From Synergistaceae bacterium (GTDB lineage: Bacteria; Synergistota; Synergistia; Synergistales; Aminobacteriaceae), in NCBI GenBank assembly GCA_031267575.1, contig JAIRYN010000047.1:1-64000 (forward strand): 64,000 nucleotides of DNA. The letters are read 5' to 3'. The notes beneath the pieces are model-generated. The model worked only from the letters and a program-made list of their open reading frames with translations. It made no database searches and was not told where the DNA came from. The stretch's first letter is position 1. Every line of letters begins with the position of its first letter. Below, in pieces: positions 44,655-53,578 of this stretch. Made by a program: the position numbers and the translations under genes.

Positions 44655-45626
44655 TTACTCGGTCAGGTCTTGCCGCGAAAGTAGGGGTTTCCCGCGACTC
44701 AATCGATCAACGTTATCCTGGATGAAGTCGAACACGCCTTTGAAAGACTCATCCGTAACGCCACCGATGTGGGGAGTCAAGGTGACGGAGGGATGGGTCA
44801 AGAGGGGATTGCCGGGAAGAGGCGGTTCGTTTTCCAACACGTCCAGACCCGCCCCAGCGATGTGACGTTCGTTCAAGGCCCTCAACAGGGCGTCTTCTTT
44901 CACGAGACCGCCCCGAGCGACGTTGACGAAGAAGGCGCCTTCGTCCATAGACTGGAAAAACTCGTCGTCGAAAATCCCGCGAGTTTCGTCGTTGAGGGCG
45001 AGGGCCGCGACGACGAATCGGCAGCCCGGAACGGCTTTCCTCAGGCGGCTCAGGAGGAAAAATTCCTTTATCTTCATTTCATTGAGGCGCGCGGGGTCCA
45101 CGAGACTGCGGTTGACGCCTCTGAGCCTCATCCCCATAGCCGTGAGCCGCTCCGCTAAAGTTCGTCCCAAATTACCGAGCCCCACCACACAGACCGTCTT
45201 TCTCCAGAGCGAGACGCCGCTCGGCGAGAACATTTTTCCCGACTGAATGTTCTGCTGGGCGAAGGCGTACTTGCGACCCAAGAGCAATAGGTGTAGCAGG
45301 GCGATTTCCGCCACTCCCTCGGCGTTACCCGTGCCCCGGGAAGGCGTGTTGCACACCGCGATCCCCCGTTTACGATACATGTCGAGGTCCACACCGTCGA
45401 GGCCCGTGCCCCACTGTTGCCGCAACCTCAATCTCGGCGCGGAATCCAGCAGGTCTCCGCTCACAACAACACCGGGGCGAGTCACCAAGACATCGGCGTC
45501 GACGATTTTCTCGGCAAGCGCATCCTCGTCGGCCGTATCCGCCTCGTGTCCTTTAGTCCAGTCGGCTAAACGGTCGTGCATCGTCACAAATTCCTTACTA
45601 TAAAACAAAACTTTCAATACTTTCAA
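44655..45626 (-). CDS. D-isomer-specific 2-hydroxyacid dehydrogenase
   Basis: A 323-residue NAD-dependent dehydrogenase of the SerA/LdhA family: LRQQWGTGLDGVDLD, NTPSRGTGNAEGVAE, the nucleotide-binding VCVVGLGNLGRTLAERL, VAALALNDETRGI, VNVARGGLVKEDALLRAL (catalytic Arg), DVLENEPPLPGNPLL (Glu) and TPHIGGVT (His). The acid used is not clear. It converges with the histidine kinase gene, 12 bp apart. Confidence 0.93.
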   Translation of the reverse strand: MKVLKVLFYSKEFVTMHDRLADWTKGHEADTADEDALAEKIVDADVLVTRPGVVVSGDLLDSAPRLRLRQQWGTGLDGVDLDMYRKRGIAVCNTPSRGTGNAEGVAEIALLHLLLLGRKYAFAQQNIQSGKMFSPSGVSLWRKTVCVVGLGNLGRTLAERLTAMGMRLRGVNRSLVDPARLNEMKIKEFFLLSRLRKAVPGCRFVVAALALNDETRGIFDDEFFQSMDEGAFFVNVARGGLVKEDALLRALNERHIAGAGLDVLENEPPLPGNPLLTHPSVTLTPHIGGVTDESFKGVFDFIQDNVDRLSRGKPLLSRQDLTE

Positions 45627-45884
45627 TCAACTCACTTCCTTATACCGTTCCGATATCTGTACTATATTTATAAAGATCATAATTTGACGCTGACATTCCG
45701 TCAAGGGTTCAATCCTAATCGCAGTTGGCCTCACGCACACGTACTTTGTCTGGGCATATATGACACTTACGATAAAGCGATGAAAAAGCCAATGGTTTCA
45801 GCCGTTAGATGAGAATTGCAACGGCGGCGTTTGTTTTGTATTGGGTTTCTTGCCATATGTCTACTTTCATGTTAAACTCCTTTT

Positions 45885-46298
45885 ATGGCTTTATGGCTTA
45901 TTAACGATGGATTCATTCGAACACATCTGTGTTCAATATTGGCTGTCATCTTATCTGTTGTCCAAAATATCGAATATCGGCGCAAGGTACTTGTTGGTAA
46001 TGTAGAAATCCGACTCAAAGAACTTTTATACGAGAAAACTGATGAGATCGATGTTCAGATTGCAAAGCTTGAGATCATGCCGGATCACATTCACGCTTTT
46101 GTCAAAACGCGGTCTATAAACGCTCCTCACTATATTGTCCGACAGCTCAAGGGCTATACGGCAAGAGTATTGCGCTTGGAACTTCCTCATCTCCTAAAAA
46201 TGCCTTACTTGCGAACACGTTCGTATTACTGTGAATCTGTGGGGCATATTTCAGAGAAAACTATCATGAAGTATATCGAAGAGCAGAAAAATAAATGA
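45885..46298 (+). pseudogene. tnpA: tnpA (Y1/HUH transposase of IS200/IS605), frameshifted
   Basis: From residue ~30 the frame reads YRRKVLVGNVEIRLKELL, MPDHIHAFVKT (the HUH motif) and TRSYYCESVGHISEKTIMKY (catalytic Tyr). The true N-terminus (RWIHSNTSVFNIG, CPKYR) is in another frame: a 7-bp tandem duplication (ATATCGA) at about 45967-45980 shifts it, and a TAA replaces an early codon. Its stop overlaps the tnpB ATG. Confidence 0.85.
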
Positions 46299-46852
46299 GA
46301 ACCTACGTTTTCAAACTCTACCAGGCCAAACGGAATAAACATCTTCACCATAAGATTAGCCTTGCCGGGTCGATCTATAATCATTTGATCGCGCTTCATC
46401 GCCGCTACTACCAGATGTTCGGTAAAAGCCTTAATGTTATCCGTTTGCAACGGCATATAACCAAGCTGAAGAAAACTAAACGCTACGGACACTGGAATAA
46501 TATTGGCTCTCAGGAAATACAAGATATCGCGCAACGTATTGACAGAGTATACAAACTGTTCTTCAGCAATCTGAAACGCGGGGTTAAAACGTCCCTTCCG
46601 AGTTGCAAAAAGCTGAGAAAATAAGGTGAGAAATATCGTTCATTCACTCTAAAGCAACCTGAGTTGCCGCTGTCCGTCCATGGATGGACGGATGGACGTG
46701 GATGGAGTGGATGGACGTGTCCGAGATGCGGGGCGGAACACGACCGGGATATCAATCGGGATATCAATCGGGATATCAATCGGGATATCAAGGCGGCTGT
46801 AAATATTCTAAGAGTGGGGGTATCCACTCTTAGTGGGGGCATCCACTCTTAA
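46295..46852 (+). pseudogene. tnpB: tnpB with central deletion
   Basis: The N-terminal domain is intact to SCKKLRK (46624), where a small duplication breaks the frame; KYRSFTLKQ then joins directly to PELPLSV and the zinc-ribbon end GWTCPRCGAEHDRDIN. The RuvC core is gone. The 12-bp unit GGGATATCAATC has grown to about five copies, giving repeated RDIN. No nuclease could be made. Confidence 0.85.
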
Positions 46853-46979
46853 AGGAGAAGACGTAAGACCGCTTTCAGTCGGCTGTCTTTGTCGATCTTA
46901 CAATCCCATGACTTTAACTTTAGTCGTGGGAGTATATCAATGCTTTTTTCCCCGCGGTTTTAGGAGGGGGTGAGAAAAC

Positions 46980-47007
46980 TTGACACGATAAATAAAGATG
47001 ATATAAT
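46980..47007 (+). promoter_or_regulatory. tRNA promoter
   Basis: TTGACA (46980-46985), 16-bp spacer, TATAAT (47002-47007): a full consensus promoter, ten bases before tRNA-Leu and probably serving all three tRNA genes. Confidence 0.85.
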
Positions 47008-47016
47008 ATTAATGTT

Positions 47017-47100
47017 GCCGGGCTGGCGGAAGTGGTAGACGCACAGGACTTAAAATCCTGGAGATTTAGATCTGTGCGGGTTCGAGTCCCGCGTCCGGCA
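47017..47100 (+). tRNA. tRNA-Leu (anticodon TAA)
   Basis: Acceptor GCCGGGC/GTCCGGC, anticodon loop in GACTTAAAATC, long variable arm and T-arm GGGTTCGAGTCCC, as expected for a class II tRNA-Leu. CCA is not encoded. Confidence 0.95.
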
Positions 47101-47152
47101 TGAAGAAGGTATAAAGAAGTATAAGGTATAAAGAAGTATAAAGAAAGAGTAT

Positions 47153-47229
47153 CGCGGGGTGGAGCAGCCAGGAAGCTCGTCGGGCTCATAACCCGAAGGT
47201 CACAGGTTCGAATCCTGTCCCCGCAACCA
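47153..47229 (+). tRNA. Initiator tRNA-fMet (anticodon CAT)
   Basis: The first base C faces A at position 72 (CGCGGGG against CCCCGCA), and three G-C pairs flank the anticodon (GGGCTCATAACCC): both are marks of bacterial initiator tRNA. CCA is encoded. Confidence 0.95.
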
Positions 47230-47254
47230 ATTTTCAAATTTCCTAAATTTATGA

Positions 47255-47328
47255 GGCGGCATGGCTCAGATGGTTAGAGCACGCGGTTCATACCCGCGAT
47301 GTCACTGGTTCGATTCCAGTTGCCGCCA
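47255..47328 (+). tRNA. tRNA-Met, elongator (anticodon CAT)
   Basis: Acceptor GGCGGCA/TGCCGCC and anticodon loop TTCATAC. A CAT tRNA could also be tRNA-Ile read after lysidine change; the body looks like elongator Met. CCA is not encoded. Confidence 0.9.
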
Positions 47329-47493
47329 TTACCGCTCAAGAAGATTTAGATTTATAAGTCAGAAGATTTATAGATTTAATAGATTTATAAATAAGTCAAT
47401 TCCAAATCAGGGTTTTGAAGTCTGTCTTTGTCACTTAGAGCAAGTCTCAATATCAAGTCTCAATATAAATCTGACAATTTATGACTTATCAGT

Positions 47494-47532
47494 TCAGCAA
47501 GGACCCCAATTTGTGATGAGGTCCTTGCTGAT
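47494..47532. repeat. 12-bp inverted repeat
   Basis: TCAGCAAGGACC / GGTCCTTGCTGA with a 14-base loop. It lies 3' to the Synerg-CTERM remnant on the minus strand and may be its old terminator, though no clear T-run follows. Confidence 0.5.
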
Positions 47533-47580
47533 AACCTCAATAAATTTGAAGCTAATGGATTTGATTACGACTACACAGAC

Positions 47581-47770
47581 TTACACTGCCCTTCTGCGGG
47601 CTATGATCAACGCGCCGAGCACAATGATGCCGGCCATCGCGCCTACTTCGGTTTCGCAGCCGCCACCACTATTATCACCATATTATCATTATCACCATCC
47701 GGTGGCGTGGACGCTTTCTTCGCGTCGTAATCAATTCGTAATCAATCATATACAGCGACAAATGTGATGT
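47581..47770 (-). pseudogene. Remnant of a Synerg-CTERM surface protein
   Basis: The minus strand ends in GDNSGGGCETEVGAM, then AGIIVLGALIIARRRAV and TAA: Gly-Gly-Gly-Cys, one helix, RRR. Before it DYDAKKASTPPDGD is in another frame because GGTGATAAT words are duplicated. The body of the gene is gone. Confidence 0.7.
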
Positions 47771-47774
47771 CGTA

Positions 47775-47808
47775 ACATACTCCCACGGCTAAAGTCGTGG
47801 GAGTATGT
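47775..47808. mobile_element. Palindromic IS608-like right-end relic
   Basis: ACATACTCCCACG and CGTGGGAGTATGT are perfect 13-bp arms around GCTAAAGT. The right arm continues to TCAA like the ends of the full elements; the left arm is preceded by GTAA, the complement of TTAC. Confidence 0.65.
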
Positions 47809-47933
47809 CAAACTTCTGGAGCTACACTGATGGCGAAGAGATAGAACTATCTTTAGCTCGATGTCAATCTCTCCCGCATCATGCGGACATTTTCTCAGAC
47901 GACTTATGGGAGGACATTATCACAGACGAGTGA
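47805..47933 (+). CDS. Small acidic ORF of unknown function
   Basis: A 42-residue ORF whose ATG lies within the IS right end; it is acidic (GEEIELSLARC, FSDDLWEDIITDE). No family is recognised and no ribosome site is seen. It could be the tail of a gene cut by the IS. Confidence 0.25.
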   Translation: MSNFWSYTDGEEIELSLARCQSLPHHADIFSDDLWEDIITDE

Positions 47934-47988
47934 CACTATTTAGGATATTTCTTGTGTCTTTTAGGGAAAAGTGTTAGGCTAATGATAC

Positions 47989-48040
47989 AATGAGCGGTGG
48001 CAGTCACATAAGTCCAGTTGACTGTAACCGCTCATTTTTA
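47989..48040 (+). terminator. Long stem-loop, probable terminator
   Basis: AATGAGCGGT pairs with ACCGCTCATT and, after one mismatch, GCAGTCA with TGACTGT (17 bp); TTTTTA follows. It could end transcription from the tRNA genes or the small ORF. From here to 48434 I see no supported gene. Confidence 0.75.
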
Positions 48041-48434
48041 GGATGTTTTTTATAACTTTTCGCGAATTTTTGAGAAAAACGGGAGCTTGACGTTAGGTAA
48101 TTTAGCTATATAATGTTTGCCAGAGTAAACACTATGACATCTCAGATTGGGAGCGATGAAAGCGAAAAATCATGTCTGTTAAGACTGAAGTTAATCGCGA
48201 GTTCGGGTATATAAGTATAAATAATGCAATTGACATCTCATTTTTTTCTCCTATTCCGAGTAGTGATAGTTTATCTTTTCTCTTCAGGCAAGCTGTTTCC
48301 CAATGTCGCATGGTGGAATTCGGTATTCGGAGGCGTCCTTGGCGAGGCTTCGCGCCACTAAGAATTTAAAAACTCAAAGTCTCTATATATTTTAAAAATA
48401 TCGTTTATCCAAATGCTTAATAAATAATTTTTAC

Positions 48435-48711
48435 GATAAAGCGATGAGAAAGCCAACGGCTTCATATGTTCTTCCTGAGTTGCCGCTGTCCGTCCGTGGA
48501 CGGACGGATGGACGTGGATGGACGTGTCCGAGATGCGGGGCGAAACACGACCGGGATATCAATCGGGATATCAAGGCGGCTGTAAATAGCGGCTGTAAAT
48601 ATTCTCAGAGTGGGGGCATCCACTCTTAAAGGAGAAGACGTAAGGCCGGTTCCAGTCGGCTGTCTTTGTCGATCTTAGAATCCCATGACTTTAGTCGTGG
48701 GAGTATGTCAA
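48435..48711 (+). mobile_element. 277-bp mini-element of the IS608-like family
   Basis: It starts after TTAC (48431-48434) with the first ~40 bp of the left end, then passes directly into the last part of tnpB (YVLPELPLSV, TCPRCGAKHDRDIN) and the complete right end, finishing with TCAA (48708-48711). It has both ends and the guide-RNA region but no transposase, like the PATE/MITE-type derivatives of IS200/IS605. Confidence 0.8.
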
Positions 48712-48788
48712 GTAAAGATTATGTTTGTTAGCATTTTTTGGTGTTGTGGCTGTATTTTAGTGGCTGTATTTTAGAAGGAGTGTTTAGA

Positions 48789-51700
48789 ATGCAGAGTTTC
48801 AAAAAGCAGAGTTTCAAAAAAATGAAAAGTTTTGCCAGGCTTATAGTGGCGACATTGTGCGTCTTGGCGCTCGCAATGCCTGCGACACAGACGTGGGCGG
48901 CTAATTCAATAGAGGGGATACAGGGCGACGGCACTGAAGAAACTCCGTTCTTGGTCGGCAGCGGACAGGATCTCGATGCTGCGCTCATTGTCATCGCGGA
49001 GGATTACTATGTTGTTAGCGGCGACAATGTTTCAAATATGCACTACATCGAGTTGAGCAATGACATCGACGCGATCGCCTCGTCGACGTATGGAAATGAG
49101 GACGACGACCACCCCGTGCGCGTGACCATCGACGGCAAGGGGCACACGATTAGAGGCACTCTTCCCGACTCTGCTCCGGCACACGCAACGGGAGCCCAAT
49201 ACACGGGTCTGAGGTTCGCGAACCGCACGCCGTGGACGGTAACAGACCCGGCGACAGGAACAGGCAAGGGAAACCATATCGTGCTGAAAAATCTCACGGT
49301 GAGCGGGCTTTATAACGCCGAAACCCACGGCGGCGGAGCGTTCGCCATCTTTGGAGGAAAGGTCGAGGTCGATAACAGCATATTCAGCGGCAACGCCTCG
49401 TACTCGGCTGGCAGAGGCGGTACCGGTGAGCCCGGCAGGGGCGGCGGCGCTATCTTGTTGCAGCATCGCGCCAGCGTTCTTTCGGTCAAAAACAGTACGT
49501 TTATCGGCAATACCGCTACCGGCGCGGGCGGAGCCATCGACTCCAGCGGCGATCAAGATAATGTGACGCTCGGTGAAAATGTTATCATCGAGAACAGTAC
49601 ATTCTACGGCAACAAATCAGGAAGCGCTAGCGGCGGAGGAGCCATCGCCTACAGCCGCGCTCGGGGCAGGATAACGAACAGCACCATCGTCGGCAATGAA
49701 GCGACGAGCGGGAAAGGCGGCGGCGTGTTGGCCAGAGATAACGTTGCGGGCAACGCATCGGGCCTCGGCGATTACAGCGACTTTTCTCTCATCAACAGCA
49801 TCGTGATCGGGAATGGCAGCGGCTCCTACACTGACGTCGACTTTATTCATCGTAACGTTGCCAGTCCTGACTTCTATGTCAAGATTGCCGGCGCTTACAA
49901 CCTCGTAGGAACATCTAAGGTTTCGCTTGACAATACTCGGACGGGAGTGAGCATCTCGGCTGTCCTGGTATCGGGTGCTCCACAGATCAACGTCAGGGGA
50001 ACGCCCACGATTGCGTTGTCTGGCAGTTCTCTAGCGATTGACGCCGCGGACGCGGCGCAAGCTCCAGAGAAAGATCAGCGAGGCTATTCAAGGTTGAGGC
50101 AGGCCGACATCGGCGCGTTCGAGTCGTTTGTATTGCCGGTTGAAGGTACAGGATCCGCGGCCAGTCCGTATATCGTTTCCAGCGGAACAGAGCTGGACCA
50201 AACGCTCGTTGTCATCGCGGAGGACTTTCGCCCGAACCCCGATACCGATGCCGTAAACAACAATATTTCGGATATGCACTACATCAGCCTGGCCGCCGAC
50301 ATCGACGCGGTAACTTCGTCGACATACGGGGAAGAGGACATCGACCATCCCGTGCGCGTGACCATCGACGGCAATGGGCACGCGATTAGAGGCATTCTTC
50401 CCGACTCTGCCCCGGCACACGCAGCGGGAGCCCAATACACGGGCCTGAGATTCGCGAACCGCACGCCGTGGACGGAGACGGCGACAGGGACGGGCAGGGG
50501 AAACCACATCGTGCTGAAAAATCTCACGGTGAGCGGGCTTTATAACGCCGAAACCCACGGCGGCGGGGCCTTCGCCATCTTCGGAGGAAAAGTCGAGGTC
50601 GATAACAGCGTATTTGATGGCAATGCCTCATATGCGGTTGGCAGAAATGGCGCGGAGGCCGGCAGAGGCGGTGGAGCCATCTTGTTGCAGCATCGCGCCA
50701 GCGTTCTTTCGGTCAAAAACAGCACGTTTGTCAACAATACCGCCACCGGTGCGGGCGGCGCCATCGACTCCAGCGGCGATCGCGACAATGTGACGCTCGG
50801 CGAAAATGTGATCATCGAGAACAGCACATTTTACGGCAACAAATCGGGAAGCGCCAGCGGCGGCGGAGCCATCGCCTACAGCCGCGCCCTGGGCAGGATA
50901 ACGAACAGCACCATCGTCGGCAATGAAGTGAAGAGTGGAAAAGGCGGCGGCGTGTTGGCCAGAGATAACGTTGCGGGCAACGCGTCGGGCCTCGGCACTC
51001 GCAGCGACTTTTCTCTCATCAACAGCATCGTGGCCGGGAACGGCAGCGGTTCTTACACTGACGTCGATCTCTCCGAGCCCACGGGTGTGGAGCCTGAGAA
51101 TCATGCCAGAATTACCGGCGATTACAACCTCATAGGGATATCTGAGGTTGCGTTTGGCGAAAATACGTCAACGGGTGTAGACGTCTCGGCTGTCCTGGTA
51201 TCGGGCGCTCCGCAGATCAACGTCAGAGGAACGCCCACGATTGCGTTGTCTGACAGTTCGCTAGCGATTGACGCCGCGGACACGGAGCAAGCTCCAGAGA
51301 AAGATCAGCGAGGCTATTCAAGGTTGAGGCGGGCCGATATCGGCGCGTTCGAGTCGTTCGTATTGCCGGTTGAAGGCACAGGATCCGCGGCCAGTCCCTA
51401 TATCGTTTCCAGCGGAACGGAGCTGGACCAAACGCTCGTTGTCATCGCAGAGGACTTTCGCCCGAACCCCGATGTCGATGCCGTGAACAACAATATTTCA
51501 GATATGCACTACATCAGACTGGCCGCCGACATCGACGCGGTAACTTCGTCGACATACGGGGAAGAGGACATCGACCATCCCGTACGAGTGACCATCAACG
51601 GCAACGGGTACTCCATTAGAGGCACTCTTCCCGACTCTGCCCCGACACACGTGGCGGGAGCCCAATACACGGGACTGAGATTCGCGAACCGCACGCCGTG

Positions 51701-53393
51701 GACGGAGACGGCGACAGGGACGGGCAGGGGAAACCACATCGTCCTGAAAAACCTCACGGTAAGCGGGCTTTATAACGCCGAAACCCACGGCGGCGGGGCC
51801 TTCGCCATCTTCGGAGGAAAAGTCGAGGTCGATAACAGCGTATTCAGCGGCAACGCCTCGTATGCGGTTGGCAGAGATGGCGCGGAGGCCGGCAGAGGCG
51901 GCGGCGCCATCTTGTTGCAGCATCGCGCCAGCGTCCTTTCGGTCAAAAACAGTACGTTCATCAACAATATTGCCAATGGCGCGGGCGGAGCCATCGATTC
52001 GAGCGGTGACCAGGAAAATGTAACGCTGGGTGAAAACGTGATCATCGAGAACAGCACATTTTACGGCAACAAATCGGGAAGCGCCAGCGGCGGCGGAGCC
52101 ATCGCCTACAGCCGCGCCCGGGGCAGGATCACGAACAGCACCATCGTCGGCAATGAAGTGGCGAGCGGAAAAGGCGGCGGCGTGTTGGCCAGAGATAATG
52201 TTGCGGGCAATCCATCGGGCCTCGGCACGCGCAGCGACTTTTCTCTCATCAACAGCATCGTGGCCGGGAACGGCAGCGGTTCTTACACTGACGTCGATCT
52301 CTCCGAGCCCACGGGTGTGGAGCCTGAGAATCATGCCAGAATTATCGGCGATTACAACCTCATAGGGATATCTGAGGTTGCGTTTGGCAAAAATACGTCA
52401 ACGGGCGTAGACATCTCGGCTGTCCTGGTATCGGGCGCTCCGCAGGTCAACGTTCAAGGGACGCCCACGATTGCGCTGCTGGCGGGTTCGCCGGCGGTTG
52501 ACGCCGCGGACTCGGAGAGCGCTCCGGCCACGGATCAGCGCGGCTTTGCGAGGCATGGGGATCCCGACATCGGCGCATACGAACTTCAGCCTGCGTCCGA
52601 CGGTGATAAACCGGACGATCCTTTGACCCCGGACGACTCCGGAACGTCTGGCGGTTCTGGCACCCCCTCAGTCATCGACGTTGTTGCAACTCCGCCCGTA
52701 AAGCCCACAAATGATGGCGTCGAAATCGGAAGCACACCGACGGTGTTTAGCGAGGAGACGCAGAGCGAATTACCCGTTGCGATGAGCGACAGCGTGATCG
52801 TGAGTGGCGGCGTGGTTGTCGCGGACGTGGCTGCCGTTCAGAGCGGTCTGGGCGAAGCCGACGCGGAACAAATCGACGATGAGGAGACGGTCGTCTCTCT
52901 GCCGGTATTCGCGACCGAAGTCTCCGAGAGCGGCAAAACGGCTGTCGTGACGTTCGATGCGAAACTTGGTGATTTCGATGGGCTTCCCATCGGTAACCTG
53001 CTCATTTTGAAGCTGAAGCCTGACGGAGTGACTGCGCTGCTCACCTCTGCGGACTCTCTCGCGAACATCACGGATGGAAAGTACATTTGGACGGACAGCG
53101 CCGGTGCGGAGATAGCCCCATCGACGTCGATTGTCGGCGATGAGTCGTACTATTTCAACGTAGCGATAAAAGACAACGGCGAATACGACTGGGAGACGGC
53201 AGAAGACGGTAAAAAAGTCATCGACCCCCTCGCTATGGCGGTCAAGAAAAGCGACGAGAATCTCCGCGGGTCCTCTGGCGGCGGTTGCGACGCCGGCTTT
53301 GGTGTATTTGCGTTGACGGCTTTCGGTGTGGCGCTTCTCTCGCGCAAACAAACAAGGCTAGCAGACAAGGTTAAAGCTCAAATAGTCAAATAG
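48789..53393 (+). CDS. Giant surface protein: three 410-residue beta-helix repeats and Synerg-CTERM
   Basis: About 1534 residues. Signal peptide (FARLIVATLCVLALAMPATQTWA). Three tandem repeats of 1230 bp (410 residues) follow, with unit boundaries near 50131 and 51361. Each contains HYI-L-DIDA, VRVTIDG-GH-IRGTLPDS, NLTVSGLYNAETHGGGAFAI, NSTFYGNKSGSASGGGAIAY and ends with DQRGYSRLR-ADIGAFE, a right-handed beta helix with a choice-of-anchor-type end. A Pro/Asp linker, an all-beta domain and SSGGGCDAGFGVFALTAFGV plus a basic end (Synerg-CTERM) complete it. Probably an adhesin or surface layer component. AAGGAG lies nine bases before ATG 48789; a 15-bp duplication follows the start. Confidence 0.88.
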   Translation: MQSFKKQSFKKMKSFARLIVATLCVLALAMPATQTWAANSIEGIQGDGTEETPFLVGSGQDLDAALIVIAEDYYVVSGDNVSNMHYIELSNDIDAIASSTYGNEDDDHPVRVTIDGKGHTIRGTLPDSAPAHATGAQYTGLRFANRTPWTVTDPATGTGKGNHIVLKNLTVSGLYNAETHGGGAFAIFGGKVEVDNSIFSGNASYSAGRGGTGEPGRGGGAILLQHRASVLSVKNSTFIGNTATGAGGAIDSSGDQDNVTLGENVIIENSTFYGNKSGSASGGGAIAYSRARGRITNSTIVGNEATSGKGGGVLARDNVAGNASGLGDYSDFSLINSIVIGNGSGSYTDVDFIHRNVASPDFYVKIAGAYNLVGTSKVSLDNTRTGVSISAVLVSGAPQINVRGTPTIALSGSSLAIDAADAAQAPEKDQRGYSRLRQADIGAFESFVLPVEGTGSAASPYIVSSGTELDQTLVVIAEDFRPNPDTDAVNNNISDMHYISLAADIDAVTSSTYGEEDIDHPVRVTIDGNGHAIRGILPDSAPAHAAGAQYTGLRFANRTPWTETATGTGRGNHIVLKNLTVSGLYNAETHGGGAFAIFGGKVEVDNSVFDGNASYAVGRNGAEAGRGGGAILLQHRASVLSVKNSTFVNNTATGAGGAIDSSGDRDNVTLGENVIIENSTFYGNKSGSASGGGAIAYSRALGRITNSTIVGNEVKSGKGGGVLARDNVAGNASGLGTRSDFSLINSIVAGNGSGSYTDVDLSEPTGVEPENHARITGDYNLIGISEVAFGENTSTGVDVSAVLVSGAPQINVRGTPTIALSDSSLAIDAADTEQAPEKDQRGYSRLRRADIGAFESFVLPVEGTGSAASPYIVSSGTELDQTLVVIAEDFRPNPDVDAVNNNISDMHYIRLAADIDAVTSSTYGEEDIDHPVRVTINGNGYSIRGTLPDSAPTHVAGAQYTGLRFANRTPWTETATGTGRGNHIVLKNLTVSGLYNAETHGGGAFAIFGGKVEVDNSVFSGNASYAVGRDGAEAGRGGGAILLQHRASVLSVKNSTFINNIANGAGGAIDSSGDQENVTLGENVIIENSTFYGNKSGSASGGGAIAYSRARGRITNSTIVGNEVASGKGGGVLARDNVAGNPSGLGTRSDFSLINSIVAGNGSGSYTDVDLSEPTGVEPENHARIIGDYNLIGISEVAFGKNTSTGVDISAVLVSGAPQVNVQGTPTIALLAGSPAVDAADSESAPATDQRGFARHGDPDIGAYELQPASDGDKPDDPLTPDDSGTSGGSGTPSVIDVVATPPVKPTNDGVEIGSTPTVFSEETQSELPVAMSDSVIVSGGVVVADVAAVQSGLGEADAEQIDDEETVVSLPVFATEVSESGKTAVVTFDAKLGDFDGLPIGNLLILKLKPDGVTALLTSADSLANITDGKYIWTDSAGAEIAPSTSIVGDESYYFNVAIKDNGEYDWETAEDGKKVIDPLAMAVKKSDENLRGSSGGGCDAGFGVFALTAFGVALLSRKQTRLADKVKAQIVK

Positions 53394-53404
53394 CGTCTTT
53401 AACG

Positions 53405-53434
53405 ACAACCGGTCCGCGTAAGCGGACCGGTTGT
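53405..53434 (+). terminator. Perfect 13-bp hairpin after the surface protein gene
   Basis: ACAACCGGTCCGC / GCGGACCGGTTGT with loop GTAA. A T-run is lacking (ATCGTG follows), so it may stabilise the mRNA end or act as a weak terminator. Confidence 0.65.
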
Positions 53435-53578
53435 ATCGTGTGCTACGGACATCTTAACATACTTCCTTGAACTCAGGGAACGTTATCAGTGAAGGATGGA
53501 CAAATGCGACCTTTCATCCGGCAAAAAGCAAAGATGCATCAGGCGATAACGGTAGTTCCTATTCCACTGCCGATCCCG

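Larger units (their letters stand above)
45771..46940 (+). mobile_element. IS608-like element, decayed
   Basis: The element starts right after TTAC (45767-45770) and ends with TCAA (46937-46940), the cleavage sites known for IS608. The left end begins GATAAAGCGATGA with a hairpin-forming stretch. Inside lie tnpA and tnpB remnants overlapping by 4 bp, and the right-end hairpin ACTTTAACTTTAGTCGTGGG with a small duplication. 1170 bp in all. Confidence 0.85.

Noticed and set aside
47017-47328. tRNA cluster as a prophage or island attachment site
   Set aside because: No integrase or direct repeat of a tRNA 3' end was found in the window.
48172-48369. 65-codon ORF before the mini-element
   Set aside because: No ribosome site, no family resemblance and low-complexity composition.
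51498-52334. Minus-strand ORFs inside the repeat protein
   Set aside because: They recur in each repeat as antisense frames of the real gene.
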